64,000 nucleotides of DNA from Dromiciops gliroides (GCF_019393635.1 NC_057864.1:80355882-80419881); one strand, 5' to 3'. Shown: positions 9,083-18,630, counted from the first letter of the stretch. A program made the numbers and translations. The notes: generated from the letters alone by a model not told the origin.

Positions 9083-12000
9083 CTGTAATGATGAAAAAGA
9101 CTGATTCAATACATGCAAAACCTCACAAACTAGCATTTTTTTGTCTGTCTCTACAATTATTGTCACAACATTGCCTCCCACTTTCTTTTTACCTGTCAAT
9201 TCTTCAAATGAACTAAAAGGCTTGAGCATGAAGCGTTTTCGGTATTCATTTAGAGACTGGTATTTCATTTGTCTGCTCTGGTCGATTGAAGCCATGGCAA
9301 CTTTCTGTACTGCAGGCGGAACATTCTTGCCCCCAGCAACCTGTTGAAAAAGAATAACAATATAAATGAAAAGAGTAAGTAAATTACAACAGTTTTATTT
9401 TTGAGGATATTCATTGTGCATAGTCTTGAATAAAAGCTAGGTGTTATTTTCTTTGTCTTGGAAAAAATACTGAGGAAAATTTCAGTAAGTTTTGCCTTTA
9501 AGATTAAGGAGCAGCTGAGAATGAATTTAGATGTTTAATGCTTATATAAATTATATCTGTGTTCAAATTAGTAATGTCTGTAATGAGATTAAAGAAAGTT
9601 CTTTTTAAAAGCTGAACACTTTTGCTAAGATATGCAAATTTGGATACTCATGGTTTTCAGTTCATTTCAATCTCTCTTTTTTTGTTTTTTAGATTAAACC
9701 CATTTAGAACTTTTCCTCTGATTTTAGGAAGAGCAAAGTAATCTCACAGGAAAGGTAATTACTTATTGTTATCCCTTGAATAATGGGATACAAGAATAAT
9801 GCTATATGTGCATTAGAGATCTTGAAGAATACAAAAATTTTGAATTAATCCCTTACCCGGCCAGCAATTTGCCTAGAGAATGATTCCACCATGTGGGAAA
9901 TTCCATGTTTCAGTAATATAGAGTTGTTGTAGAGGAACTGCTGATAACTATATTCTTTGTCCTCAATTTGGAAGGTGTCAGGAAGTAGAGGATGCCAGTG
10001 GTAGAGGGTATTAAACTCAGCAGCAATTCGGTTTTGGTACTGGAAGCGCTGGCTGAACAGCAGTTCTGGGTCAAATTTCAGTTTGAAATGATAACCACTC
10101 AAGTGTTGGACATAATCTTCAATCACAATCTTAATAGTCTCACCTATTTACATAAAACAAAATTAAACCAAAAGGATTAAACCAAAGTACTCAGTCAGTC
10201 AGTCTCTCTGCCTAGGTCTGTCTCACTCATTCTCATGCTCTCATTATTCTCTCTCTCTGTCTGAAAATGTTAAAGATCTTTAACCTTAGGAGAAAGCTTT
10301 AGCATAGTTTCCTTGTTTTTCCCATTTCCTCTATTAGATGCACCTTGCCCTATTTTACTGAGCAAAATAAAATTGACTATTCTATTTAATGCAGTGAGAC
10401 ACAGTGTGGTAGAGGGGAGAAGGAGGTGGCTGTAGAAGATCTCTGACACAAACAGGCTGTGTGAATCTGGGCAAATCACTTTACATTTCAGTATTTGATG
10501 TGACCCTCTATAAGATTATAAATTGAAGGGCAGCTGCATTAATAGAAGGAACTTCTACCAATACAAGATGCATTGACAGAAGGAACTTCCTCACTGGGGC
10601 CTTTCCTATGTCAGCAAAATCACGTGTCTGGTGTGAAAAAATATTTAATGGACAACAACTCAGTGTGTCTATTCCATTTTAATTCATATGGAACATAATA
10701 TTGTCTTGTAGCATAGCCCTTGATCCTTCAAAATAAGATGAATATAACAAAACTTTTCTCTACAGACAAGGGAATTGATATCCATCATTACCCCTCTAAG
10801 ATGCTATAATGCAAAAATATGACTTACCAATCAATATCAGTCTGGTAGTCTGGAACAACTGCTCATCATCCCATTCGGGATGTTCCTGTTTAAGGATGTC
10901 ACACACTCGGTTATGCTCACGAAGCCATATAGTAGCATACATCATCAAACCTGGAACCAGGCCAAATACTTCTTGCCCAACAGCAAATTTCAGATGCTCA
11001 GGGACATGTGGTGGGTAGATCATTTCTACCTGAGTATCTTTCACTAAGGGTGGATATACTTCTCCATCAATTACCTACAAGCAAAAAAAAAAATACAGAG
11101 CAAAAGGTTAGGGAGAAAAATGAATAAAGTTTAAGATAATTTTGTGTGATGGGAAAAATTATTAAGGCTAGTCAGAAGTATCATTTAAAAAGATTAATAA
11201 TATATTAGTGCTAATATAACCAAAACATACCTGATATTTCATTTTTCCATCCTTGAAAAGCCGTAGTTTATGTTGTCTTTCCAAAGTTTCTCCATAAATA
11301 TGATTTAAATCAACCTACAAGAATAATTGGGGAAAAATTAAATTTGCTGCTGCTTAAAGGGTTGCTTCTTGCTAATAAATTGTCAATTCTAAGAGTATTA
11401 TTAACATATTTTTATGATTGTTAAAAGTGTTATGCAGTCATTTAAATTATCCATTAGAAAAGTGTATTTAAAAAAATTCAATGATAGCTTTTCTCATGAG
11501 AAATTAATTTCAAATAAGTCTCTTCTATAATGATATGGATTAAATTGTTTCACTAATGAAGGCAGAAACTTAGGTCAAATTTAATAGTTTTATTTCTCAT
11601 AAATTTATGAACTTATCTTATAATTACATAAGATCTGTTAAATAAGTGAAGGAAAAATGCCAATGAACTAAACTTTTAGAATGACTGTATTTATATTGTT
11701 GAACAGAACTTCTTAATGAAGTCATTTATAGCTGTATCCAAATTTCAAATGGAATAGTTATTTTAAAGGATGATAATTAGGGTACTGAATGCACTTGAAG
11801 GCAAGTTCTGGGAAAGACAGACATTTTAAATGGAAAATACAAGGTCTTTAGGACAAGCCAGAGGAAGTGAGTACCCAGGGTAGAAGTAGAAGCCATGGGT
11901 AAAAGTTGCAAAGTGGTAAATTTAGGATTGCTATAACAAAAAATCCCAAATAAAACCTCCTAATAATCAAAGCTAGTCAAAAATGGAAAGGGTTGCTTTT

Positions 12001-14574
12001 GTGGGGGATGGGAAGGATATATCCCCCTCACTTGAGGTTTACAAGCAAAGGCTGAAAAACCATTTGTTGGTCATGTTATAAATGGGGTTCTTTTACAGGG
12101 AGGCATTAAACTGCATGGCTCTGGAATTCAGTGATCATTCCCTGATGTGTGAAAAATAGAAAAATCCCACTAAGATGGACATCAAAGGGAGAGATACAGA
12201 AATTATGATAATGGCCACATGTTTGAAACATTTTTGCTTATATAAATTTTATGTGCCCTCAAAACTAAGATAACATTTTATCAACATGGGTGATTATTAA
12301 ACTACTGTGATCTGCCATAATTTTGATTTAACTCTTTGTCCTCTGGACTTACCCCATGTCCTAGTCCTTTTGTGAAGGCTGGGCCTCTGTGATGGTCTGT
12401 CTTAAAGAACTGGTGAGTGAAATGTTGGGCAAAGAATGCAAACATCATATTTGTGCCTTGGGGATCAGGAATAAATTTCCTTCTGAGAAGAAATTTTTCC
12501 ACAATCTCTTTGGATTCAGGAAGCTGTTTTTTACCTATAAAATGAAGAATCTTACTTTATAATCCCATATTTCTGAGGAAGAAGACCTGGGCTATTAGTT
12601 TCCTAGGATACCCTTTTCTTTTAGGTTTTTAAAATTTGGGAAGTAGCATAATTGAAAAACTTCAATCATTCTTTAATTCAATCTCATTTAAAACACGACA
12701 ATAATTTCAAATAAACGTAGTTAAACAAAATATTCAGGAAAGTGGAATTTTCCAAAACCTATGATTTTCAGTTAGATTGAAACTTAATCTGATTGAATGG
12801 TTTGTGCCAAATGATAGTTTGTTATCAATCTACATTTTAATAAGAGTGCCAAACAATGGAGTTGGATAATTTTATGAATTAACTAACTAATCTCTTTATA
12901 GTATTCTGAAGTCTAATTTTCTAGCTCAAAAAAAAAATCTGAGGGCCTTGTCTTACCTTTTACACCCATTGGAGTTGGGCAGTCATCTGCCACTGGGGGA
13001 AGAGCTCTAGTGTAGTAAGAGAGGTTAGAAAAGGCTTCCCAACTTTTGTAACCATAGTGAACATTATATGTTGGTGGGCTCTCAATCAGATGTGACCTTG
13101 CTGAAATTGAAAGAGAAAACACATCTCAGACATTTCCACAAGCAGCATTTTTTATTTTTCTTTGTTTTATCTACTGAAACAACAATATTAATCTGATTTT
13201 AACTACTGTGGCAGAGAGAACTGTTTTTGAAAAGAAAATGATCCCAGAGTTAAAACCTGGGAAAAGTTTAGGTCAAAGATTTGAATGACTACTTCTAGTA
13301 GTAAAAGAGTGAACTATAAGATGTTAAAATGCACTTTTTAATATAGGGTCTAAAATAAAGGAAGCTATACTTTTATAAAACAAATGAAAATAAATCCATT
13401 CACTGCTCAACTGCCTTATGACTGGTGCCTTCCACTCATTTTTTTTTTTTTCAAAATTAGCAAGTATATTTTTAGAGAATTTATTTTGTAATCTATAATA
13501 TTGCACTTTTTTGTGGTTGTCTCAGTCCTTAAGAAAAAGCTAGGTTACTTACATGTCAACACGTATCTCATCACTGAGTCCCGAAGAAAAGGGATATTGT
13601 TGACTATATTCCACACTCCCTTGAAGTGGGTGAGGATGTAGTGAACTGTGTCTGGAGTAGGTTTCAGCATCAATTTTAGCCTTGTCAGAAACTCAGCTAT
13701 GATAGTAAAAGGAAAAAAAAAGGAGAAAATTGAATATTTTAGGTTTCTGTCTCTTTGAATTATTTCAAAATTATGAAATTTAAGATGGAAACTTACGAGT
13801 TGTACAATTTTCTCCATAGAATCCTGTTCTTGTACAGTCACATTGGTATTGGTCAATTCCAGTGGTCATACATACACCTCGGTTTTGACATGGGTTCGAA
13901 CAGCAAGGGTTTGCTAAAATGCAGGGGGGGGGGGGGACTGAATAAGTGAACAGTGCCTTTGATAGTCTCATCTTTACCCCATTCCTTTGTTTTATAGCAT
14001 ATTATAGACCAATTTCACAACTAGAAATATACAGAGGTAGTTAAGGGAAAGTGGTAATTTGTACCATTTGAAACAGAGAACAGCTAAATTACACCTAGAC
14101 TAATGTCCATGTCTAAATAAGGGTAACAACTACAACATCCACTCTGGAAAAAAAAAGACATCCCTAAGTATATAACATATATATAACATATAACTTAATT
14201 TCTTTTTCCCCCCTCTCCCCATTAACATTTAACGGGTCTCAAACGAATTTGGTTGTGTCTAGTAGGTTGGAACCCTTTAAAAAGGAAAAGGACCAGCCCC
14301 TAATAATGGGACCTGGCCAAACAGCTGAAAGACTTCTTTAAATGGTAATATTTTGGCAACCTGGCTGGAAGAAATAAATGGGACATAGGATGCTCTCTAG
14401 CCCAAATAGAAGAGTATTCAAGCTGCAGGGAACCGGGAATGGTGGAGGCAGAGAGGCAACCTTAGCTCATCCCGCTCCCCTGGGCCCCCAGGGAGCGTCT
14501 CGGGACTCACCTGCGTCGCTGAGCGTGAGCGCTAGAGACAGGAAGACTATGAAGCCCGCGATCCTTGTCATCAT
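8673..14574 (-). CDS. PTGS2: Prostaglandin G/H synthase 2 (cyclooxygenase-2), complete ten-exon coding region
   Basis: Haem enzyme of the ER and nuclear-envelope lumen that turns arachidonate into PGG2 and then PGH2, the inducible step of prostanoid synthesis. Coding exons (minus strand, in order): 14574-14511, 13913-13797, 13696-13553, 13100-12957, 12534-12353, 11314-11231, 11074-10828, 10143-9857, 9340-9193, 9082-8673. All introns are GT-AG and the joined frame is open for 608 codons plus TAG. Domains: signal peptide 1-21, EGF-like 22-60, membrane-binding helices about 61-110, then the peroxidase/cyclooxygenase domain. Visible key residues: distal His197, proximal haem His378, catalytic Tyr375, aspirin-site Ser520, substrate-binding Arg110 and Tyr345. 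Val424, Arg503 and Val513 mark COX-2 rather than COX-1. Sequons are at Asn57, Asn134, Asn400 and Asn584, and the C-terminus is STEL. Human PTGS2 has 604 residues; the four extra here lie in the signal peptide. No frameshift or premature stop was seen. Confidence 0.98.
9193..9340 (-). CDS. PTGS2: PTGS2 exon 9
   Basis: Residues 424-472, 148 nt, between a TTCAACAG acceptor and a weaker GTAAAA donor. Starts with Val424, equivalent to Val434 of ovine numbering, one of the residues that widens the COX-2 side pocket. Encodes the [17 protein letters not shown] block. Confidence 0.96.
9857..10143 (-). CDS. PTGS2: PTGS2 exon 8: catalytic tyrosine and proximal haem histidine
   Basis: Residues 328-423, 287 nt, between an AAATAG acceptor and a GTAAGG donor. 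Includes Tyr345 at the channel constriction, then [13 protein letters not shown] with the radical-forming Tyr375 and proximal ligand His378. A third sequon (N-N-S, Asn400) follows. Nothing in this exon suggests loss of activity. Confidence 0.98.
10396..10528 (+). mobile_element. MIR-like relic in PTGS2 intron 7
   Basis: GCTGTGTGAATCTGGGCAAATCAC matches the MIR core; flanks are diverged. Confidence 0.6.
10828..11074 (-). CDS. PTGS2: PTGS2 exon 7: core catalytic-domain helices
   Basis: Residues 246-327, 247 nt, between a TTGTAG acceptor and a GTAAGT donor. Contains the [20 protein letters not shown] block and the EHNRVCD motif, two of the most conserved segments of animal haem peroxidases. Confidence 0.97.
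11231..11314 (-). CDS. PTGS2: PTGS2 exon 6
   Basis: Residues 218-245, 84 nt, between a TTGTAG acceptor and a GTATGT donor. Encodes [11 protein letters not shown] followed by a basic stretch ending MKYQ. This is the smallest internal exon and is in phase at both ends. Confidence 0.96.
11810..12105 (+). mobile_element. L3/CR1-type 3' relic in PTGS2 intron 5
   Basis: CTCACTTGAGGTTTACAAGC, AGGCTGAAAAACCATTTGTTGG and CCTAATAATCAAAGC follow the order of the L3 3' region. Diverged. Intron 5 is the longest intron (about 1.0 kb). Confidence 0.6.
12353..12534 (-). CDS. PTGS2: PTGS2 exon 5: distal-histidine segment
   Basis: Residues 157-217, 182 nt, between a TATAG acceptor and a GTAAGT donor. Carries the peroxidase-site motif [12 protein letters not shown] with distal His197 and Gln193, followed by GLGHG. 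Exon length and phase match the known PTGS2 gene structure. Confidence 0.97.
12957..13100 (-). CDS. PTGS2: PTGS2 exon 4: channel-mouth Arg and second sequon
   Basis: Residues 109-156, 144 nt, between a TTTCAG acceptor and a GTAAGA donor. Begins SRSHL. Arg110 corresponds to Arg120 of the ovine COX-1 numbering, which pairs with the arachidonate carboxylate. The sequon N-L-S is at Asn134. Ends in the PMGVKG stretch leading into the catalytic domain. Confidence 0.97.
13553..13696 (-). CDS. PTGS2: PTGS2 exon 3: membrane-binding helices
   Basis: Residues 61-108, 144 nt, between a CATAG acceptor and a GTAAGT donor. Encodes the amphipathic helices ([15 protein letters not shown] onward) that insert into one leaflet of the ER membrane and form the mouth of the cyclooxygenase channel. 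The HYILTHFKG stretch typical of both COX isoforms is intact. Confidence 0.96.
13797..13913 (-). CDS. PTGS2: PTGS2 exon 2: EGF-like domain
   Basis: Residues 22-60, 117 nt, between a TTTTAG acceptor and a GTAAGT donor. Starts with ANPCC at the mature N-terminus. Six EGF-type cysteines plus the extra Cys that links to the catalytic domain are visible (Cys25, 26, 30, 36, 46, 48, 58), as is the sequon N-C-T at Asn57. The EGF module forms part of the homodimer interface in this family. Confidence 0.97.
14511..14574 (-). CDS. PTGS2: PTGS2 exon 1: start codon and signal peptide
   Basis: Encodes about 21 residues, two adjacent Met codons followed by a hydrophobic stretch rich in Ile, Phe, Val and Leu ending SDA, as expected for an ER signal peptide. 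It ends one base into codon 22 at a GTGAGT donor. Two tandem ATGs (14574-14572 and 14571-14569) compete. The second has A at -3 and the better context, so the true protein may be one residue shorter. Human and mouse COX-2 have 17-residue signal peptides, so this one is slightly longer. Confidence 0.93.
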
Positions 14575-14660
14575 CACAGCGGAGGGCGTAGTGGTTTTCT
14601 TTAGGCAAAGTCCTCTCACTTTCCAGTCACTCCTGCTCTTGTGGTTGCTTTTCGGAACTA
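14575..14660 (-). other. PTGS2: PTGS2 predicted 5' UTR
   Basis: Inferred leader between the start codon and a transcription start placed about 25-30 bases below the TATA-like box. The exact start cannot be read from sequence. No upstream ATG in good context was noticed in this short leader. Confidence 0.55.
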
Positions 14661-14685
14661 GCTGCATGCCTTGGCTGCCCCTCAC

Positions 14686-14691
14686 ATTTAA
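14686..14691 (-). promoter_or_regulatory. PTGS2: PTGS2 TATA-like box (TTAAAT)
   Basis: Minus strand reads CCTTAAATGTG about 115 bases above the start codon. It sits about 20 bases downstream of the E-box, which is the spacing of the human CRE/E-box to TATA. The human promoter has a stronger TATAAAA, so this is a weakened or lineage-variant TATA. Confidence 0.6.
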
Positions 14692-14706
14692 GGCAGTCGA
14701 GCTCCC

Positions 14707-14712
14707 CACGTG
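14707..14712 (-). promoter_or_regulatory. PTGS2: PTGS2 proximal E-box/CRE-like element (CACGTG)
   Basis: A perfect palindromic CACGTG within CTGTCACGTGGGG. It occupies the position of the human overlapping CRE/E-box (CGTCACATG), the main CREB, ATF, USF and c-Jun input to COX-2 induction. A partial AP-1-like GAGTCAC lies just upstream (14716-14722). Confidence 0.65.
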
Positions 14713-14733
14713 ACAGTGACTCGGCTTCCGCTG

Positions 14734-14742
14734 GTTGCGAAA
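14734..14742 (-). promoter_or_regulatory. PTGS2: C/EBP (NF-IL6)-like site
   Basis: Minus strand TTTCGCAAC resembles the human NF-IL6 element TTACGCAAT. Order upstream of the gene (C/EBP, then E-box/CRE, then TATA) matches human, though the C/EBP to E-box spacing here is shorter, about 25 bases. Confidence 0.5.
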
Positions 14743-14776
14743 GCATCTCTGTTCGTAGATGGGTTCGTCGGTAGGT

Positions 14777-14796
14777 GGGTGGGTGGGTGGTGGGGG
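14777..14796 (+). promoter_or_regulatory. Four-run G-quadruplex motif in PTGS2 promoter
   Basis: Plus strand (template strand for PTGS2) has GGG-T-GGG-T-GGG-TGGT-GGGGG, which satisfies the canonical intramolecular quadruplex pattern with very short loops. It lies about 85 bases above the TATA-like box. Folding and effect on transcription are inference. Confidence 0.6.
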
Positions 14797-14871
14797 TGCC
14801 TCACGTCTCACTCCTCCCGGAAAACCACAATAATCCCGGGACGCTTCTGCTCCCCAACCCCCCATCTCCCC

Positions 14872-14899
14872 GGACTACGAGGCTAGGACTACGAGGCTA
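14872..14899. repeat. Perfect 14-bp tandem duplication upstream of PTGS2
   Basis: GGACTACGAGGCTA occurs twice back to back (14872-14885 and 14886-14899) about 200 bases above the TATA-like box. This is probably a recent local duplication. Confidence 0.9.
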
Positions 14900-15249
14900 C
14901 CTTCCCCCTCCCCAAACGACCTTTCTCTTTGTCCCCCGGAGGCAAAATTTGGCCTCAGCCAGTGGAAGCCAGCACAGCCAGAGGCGGGCTACCCAGAGCT
15001 CCGTGACCCTGGAGTGGAGGGACGCCTGATGGGAACCTAATTCGATCCGGCGCCGGTCCAGTGTCCTCATCTGTCTGTCGGCAGATGTCCTGGAGAGCCG
15101 GCCAAGTGTATGGGACGCGCCCTCGGGGTCAGCATCCCGGTACCGCACCCCGGGGCGGGAGGAGGGGGAGAGGTTGTCTGGGGCGCCAAGTCAGCAATGA
15201 GTTTAGAGTGGGGTGGGTGAGGGTGCCTTTTCCCTCGGGAATTTGTTGT

Positions 15250-16100
15250 GTATTCCCCTACTGCCCAGTATGTGTGGTCCTGCCTGGACGTACTGTAGAT
15301 TTCTGACAAAAGTTCTGTACGCAAAAGATGTAGCATGTGAATGTATTGCCTGCAGGTAATATGTCATTTATGTACTCCTTATCTTTGGCAGCTAAAGTTA
15401 ATATATCTGGAAGGTAAGATTCATTTTAATAGTGCTGTAATATTTTAAACCAGAATATTTCCAGAAATATATACATGCATATATGTGTATGCTGTGAAAA
15501 GAAACCAAACTTCCTCCCAGCTGTAACAATTAAAAATATTTATATGAGTGAACTATAAATTATTCTAGTTAATTGTAAGTGACAATAGAGGTAATGGGCA
15601 AATTCCTATATTCTATTCTCTATTCTCTGTCTCCCTGTCCCTGTCTCCCCCCCCCCCTTCTCTCTCTTCCCCTCTCTCCCTCCCACCCTCCATTCATCCA
15701 TCCACCCAGACTCAAGGAAGCATCATTTTAAATGGATTCATCTTTGAAGTTAATCCCATTTTGTATAGGCAAAATTTGGCTCTGTCAAAGAACTGTAATT
15801 CTGAATTTTAACATCGATGTTTGGTCTGAGTGCTATCATGATTATAGATCTTGTTACAATTTTAAGGACACTGATGAACACGTGTAAAGATTCTTCATTC
15901 TTCATACTTTCATTGAAATGATGAGACCTAATTAAATACTATTTTAGAAATTTAAAATTCATTCCAGATTTTTTTTTAAACAAAGCTTCCCTGAATGGCT
16001 CTGGCAGAGTACTATTATTTTGAGCTGGAACACAAGACATTTTCAATAGGTATTATTATCATCAGTAAACGGTTGATTAACATCCCTTTGTAGGGCTTCA
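15250..16100. other. PTGS2 upstream flank, unassigned
   Basis: No gene or clear transposon. Short C-run and CT-rich low complexity at about 15628-15680 with a CATC-rich patch to 15710. Distal regulatory elements could lie here but cannot be recognised from one sequence. Confidence 0.45.
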
Positions 16101-16179
16101 CGTTGTGTGATGCTGACCAGGTCAAATAACTTCTCAGTGTTCTAAGTCCAAAAGACTCAGACTATAGAAAAGAAGGTGC

Positions 16180-16256
16180 TGATCAGCCTTGGGAGAGGGA
16201 ATTTCCTCATTGATGAGTTCCATATATCAGTGAAATCACAGTTCTAGCAATCCTAA
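16180..16256 (-). mobile_element. MIR-family relic
   Basis: GGGAATTTCCTCATTGATGAG then CAGTGAAATCACA resembles the tail part of an old MIR-type SINE; a similar block sits in PTGS2 intron 7 at about 10550-10620. Strand is uncertain. Confidence 0.4.
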
Positions 16257-16306
16257 TCCTCTCTCTCTCTGTCTGTCTCTCTGTCTGTCTTTCTGTCTCT
16301 CCCTCT
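16257..16306. repeat. CT/GTCT-rich microsatellite
   Basis: Imperfect TCTC and TGTC repeats. Confidence 0.85.
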
Positions 16307-17081
16307 CCATACACATGCATGTATTGACACAATGTGTCTACATACTTATATGTTCATACATATTTGTATGGATAGAAACAATTCAAAGATGAGAGCAAAT
16401 ATAGCTGCAAAGAGGGAAAAAAAACCCACAATTCTTTGGCTTTTTACTCAAAGTAGAATTTGAACCCCAGGTCATGATGGAAATCCAATGTAATAACTGC
16501 TGATGGAAATATAATAAATAATCTAGTGTAATCTAGATCTAACCTCCAATGAAGTAGGAAAGCTCATCTGGCAGAGTGTAATACTAGTCAATTAGTCCAG
16601 AGGCCAGCATCTCATTAATGCTGGAAAATACTTATTAGTTTTGCATGGCAGGTTTTTCAGACACACATAACACCCTTTGGATCTGAAACCTTCAGGTCTT
16701 ATCTTGATCAGACACAGTGCCAACTCTCAAACACTTGAGATGTATCCATGGTATGTTCTTTACTGAAAATTTTCAAGGAATTCTTTTGTATCTGTGATCT
16801 CTTAAGATATAAATTCCAAATTGAATTTTCAGGTGACAATTCAGGTAGCAATTTAAATATTGCATTCGAGTCAAATGGTAAATTTGAAAATGTAAATGAA
16901 TTTACTCAAAGATGAATAAGACACAGTACCTGACCTCAAAGCATTTAAATCTAGTGATACTTAACCACGCTCTTTCTTTCCCTCCTCACTTTTTTTTCTT
17001 TTGAGTTGCTACTTGTTTGGGACAAACTGCCTCAGTTTATCCAAATAACTTGAGGAGACCACCAAGTCAAGCAGAGACATA

Positions 17082-17087
17082 TTTATT
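17082..17087 (-). terminator. LTR poly(A) signal AATAAA
   Basis: About 70 bases from the LTR end, as expected for an R/U5 boundary. Confidence 0.65.
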
Positions 17088-17159
17088 ACATCCTCATGAG
17101 GACAGGCAAAACCCAATTACACATTGAAGTCTTGCAAAGATATGCCCAATCCTCTAGGT

Positions 17160-17166
17160 TTTTATA
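17160..17166 (-). promoter_or_regulatory. LTR TATA box
   Basis: TATAAAA on the minus strand, about 75 bases upstream of the LTR poly(A) signal. Could in principle drive transcription toward PTGS2. Confidence 0.6.
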
Positions 17167-17740
17167 GTAATCTTGAAAAGGACTGTCCCCACGTACACGT
17201 AGGGTGGATGAGCTCACAATCTAACATCCAATCCTGTCTCACCCAAGATGCGTACCCAGCTCGTGATCCATGTATGGAGACATGTCCAAGAACAAAGGGG
17301 AGAAGGGGAAGGGGTACAAGGCTGAGGAATGTCAAAGAAAGAGGGAGGCAGAAATCACTCCCTTATCTGCCATGACAGGGACTGGGATTCTGACATGTGA
17401 GAGGGAAGTTTTTTATTACAGGCCATAAACTAAGGTGTAGCTGGCATGTGGGAACTAAGCAAAAGTAAAGTAAATAGTGCTAATTGGTAGAACTGTGACA
17501 AGTAATAAAACTTACTGGGGGACTGGATATCTCCCAGACCCCATCCCCAAAGTTTATAGAACTGTCCCAAGTCCATTATCTCAACAATAAAACTTAAAGG
17601 AGACAGTGAGAATTTGACAAGCAATTAACTTTTAGGCAAAGCAAGAGGCTGGGGGGGGGGGTGGGGCTGGCTAGGTATCTTTCAGACTCCATACTCAGAG
17701 TTTAATCTGACTCAAATCCATAATTGTCCCACACACTACT

Positions 17741-18470
17741 CAAAATACCTTTTATAAAAAATATCTTTCTAGGGGCTAGCTAGGAAGGAGTTACTTTTAT
17801 GATAGGAGATATTATTCTGTTATCATACAAATAACCAGGAAGATAAAAAACAGCAAAGAAAAGACTCCTTGAATGGAAAACTAGATTTTTCACCAAATCA
17901 GAATCCAAAATTTGAAAAGTGTTTTCAAGGGAAAACCACTGTTGATTAATAAGTTTTGACTTTTACAAGAAAATTATATAGATAGGTAAGTTCTTCAGGG
18001 AGGATAAAAAAATCCCAAAAGTTTCCCAAACATTTTATGTAGCAAAAATGGAAAAGTACTTGAAATAGCTGAAAGGGATCATGAGGTGACTCAGGAGCAT
18101 GAAAGCACCATTATGGCTAGTTTTATGTGGTTCACTTTACTGTTTTATAAGATTGGCTGGGGGCTGGGGATGGGGAGAAGGCAAAGAATTGCAGTGATAC
18201 TTAAATTTAATTGTGGCTGTGGCCATACTTTCTTGGGTGGTATTTGTGTGTTTATTTGGATGTATGGATATGTGAGTGTATGTATTTGCATATTCTATAA
18301 TTATGCAGAATATATTTATATATAAAGCATATAAACAAACCTGTATCTCAAATAAAGATAAATATTCTATAAAATTATGTACTATATTTCTTTTATTAAT
18401 TTCTAAAACTTACAGGAAGGATACTTTATATGAAGGGAAAACAAGAGTAAATTTTGAAAATTGTCTTGAG
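17741..18470. other. Unassigned non-coding stretch
   Basis: A/T-rich, with no recognisable gene or repeat. Confidence 0.45.
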
Positions 18471-18486
18471 AGTTCTATTGTATTTT

Positions 18487-18630
18487 CTTTTTTTAGTGAG
18501 GCAATTGGGGTTAAGTGACTTGCCCAGGGTCACACAGCTAGTAAGTGTCAAGTGTCTGAGGCCGGATTTGAACTCAGGTACTCCTGACTCCAGGGCCGGT
18601 GCTCTATCCACTGCATCACCTAGCTGCCCC
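18487..18630 (-). mobile_element. SINE (WSINE1/MAR1 type, CCAATTGCCTCA subfamily), minus
   Basis: First young SINE after a gap of nearly 14 kb. Full length with perfect 13-bp duplication TCTATTGTATTTT (18474-18486 and 18631-18643). Confidence 0.94.

Larger units (their letters stand above)
14440..15240. promoter_or_regulatory. PTGS2: CpG-rich promoter region
   Basis: By eye this stretch is far richer in G+C and CpG than the rest of the window (for example the GGCGCCGG at about 15049 and many CG pairs near 15100-15160). It spans exon 1, the promoter and about 500 bases upstream. Several open frames here are a by-product of composition. A CpG observed/expected calculation was not run. Confidence 0.7.
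17014..17735 (-). mobile_element. Solo endogenous-retrovirus LTR
   Basis: 722 bp bounded by TGTTTGGGACAA at 17014 and TTGTCCCACACA ending at 17735. These are imperfect 12-bp inverted ends with TG...CA termini, flanked by a 5-bp target duplication CTACT (17009-17013 and 17736-17740). On the minus strand a TATAAAA box (17160-17166) is followed about 75 bases later by AATAAA (17082-17087), the order of an LTR U3-R-U5. No gag, pol or env sequence adjoins it, so it is a recombined solo LTR. A 5-bp duplication fits ERVL-like or some beta-type elements; the family is not identified. Its start lies about 2.4 kb upstream of the PTGS2 start region, in the same orientation. Confidence 0.85.

Noticed and set aside
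9005..9295. Open frame continuing through the exon 9 donor into intron 9
   Set aside because: It is exon 9 of PTGS2 read through its GTAAAA donor; the spliced frame joins exon 10 at 9082 and gives the expected protein.
14378..15336. Several 80-130-codon open frames around the PTGS2 promoter
   Set aside because: Stop-poor because of high G+C. They overlap exon 1 and promoter elements, and no domain or splice logic supports them.
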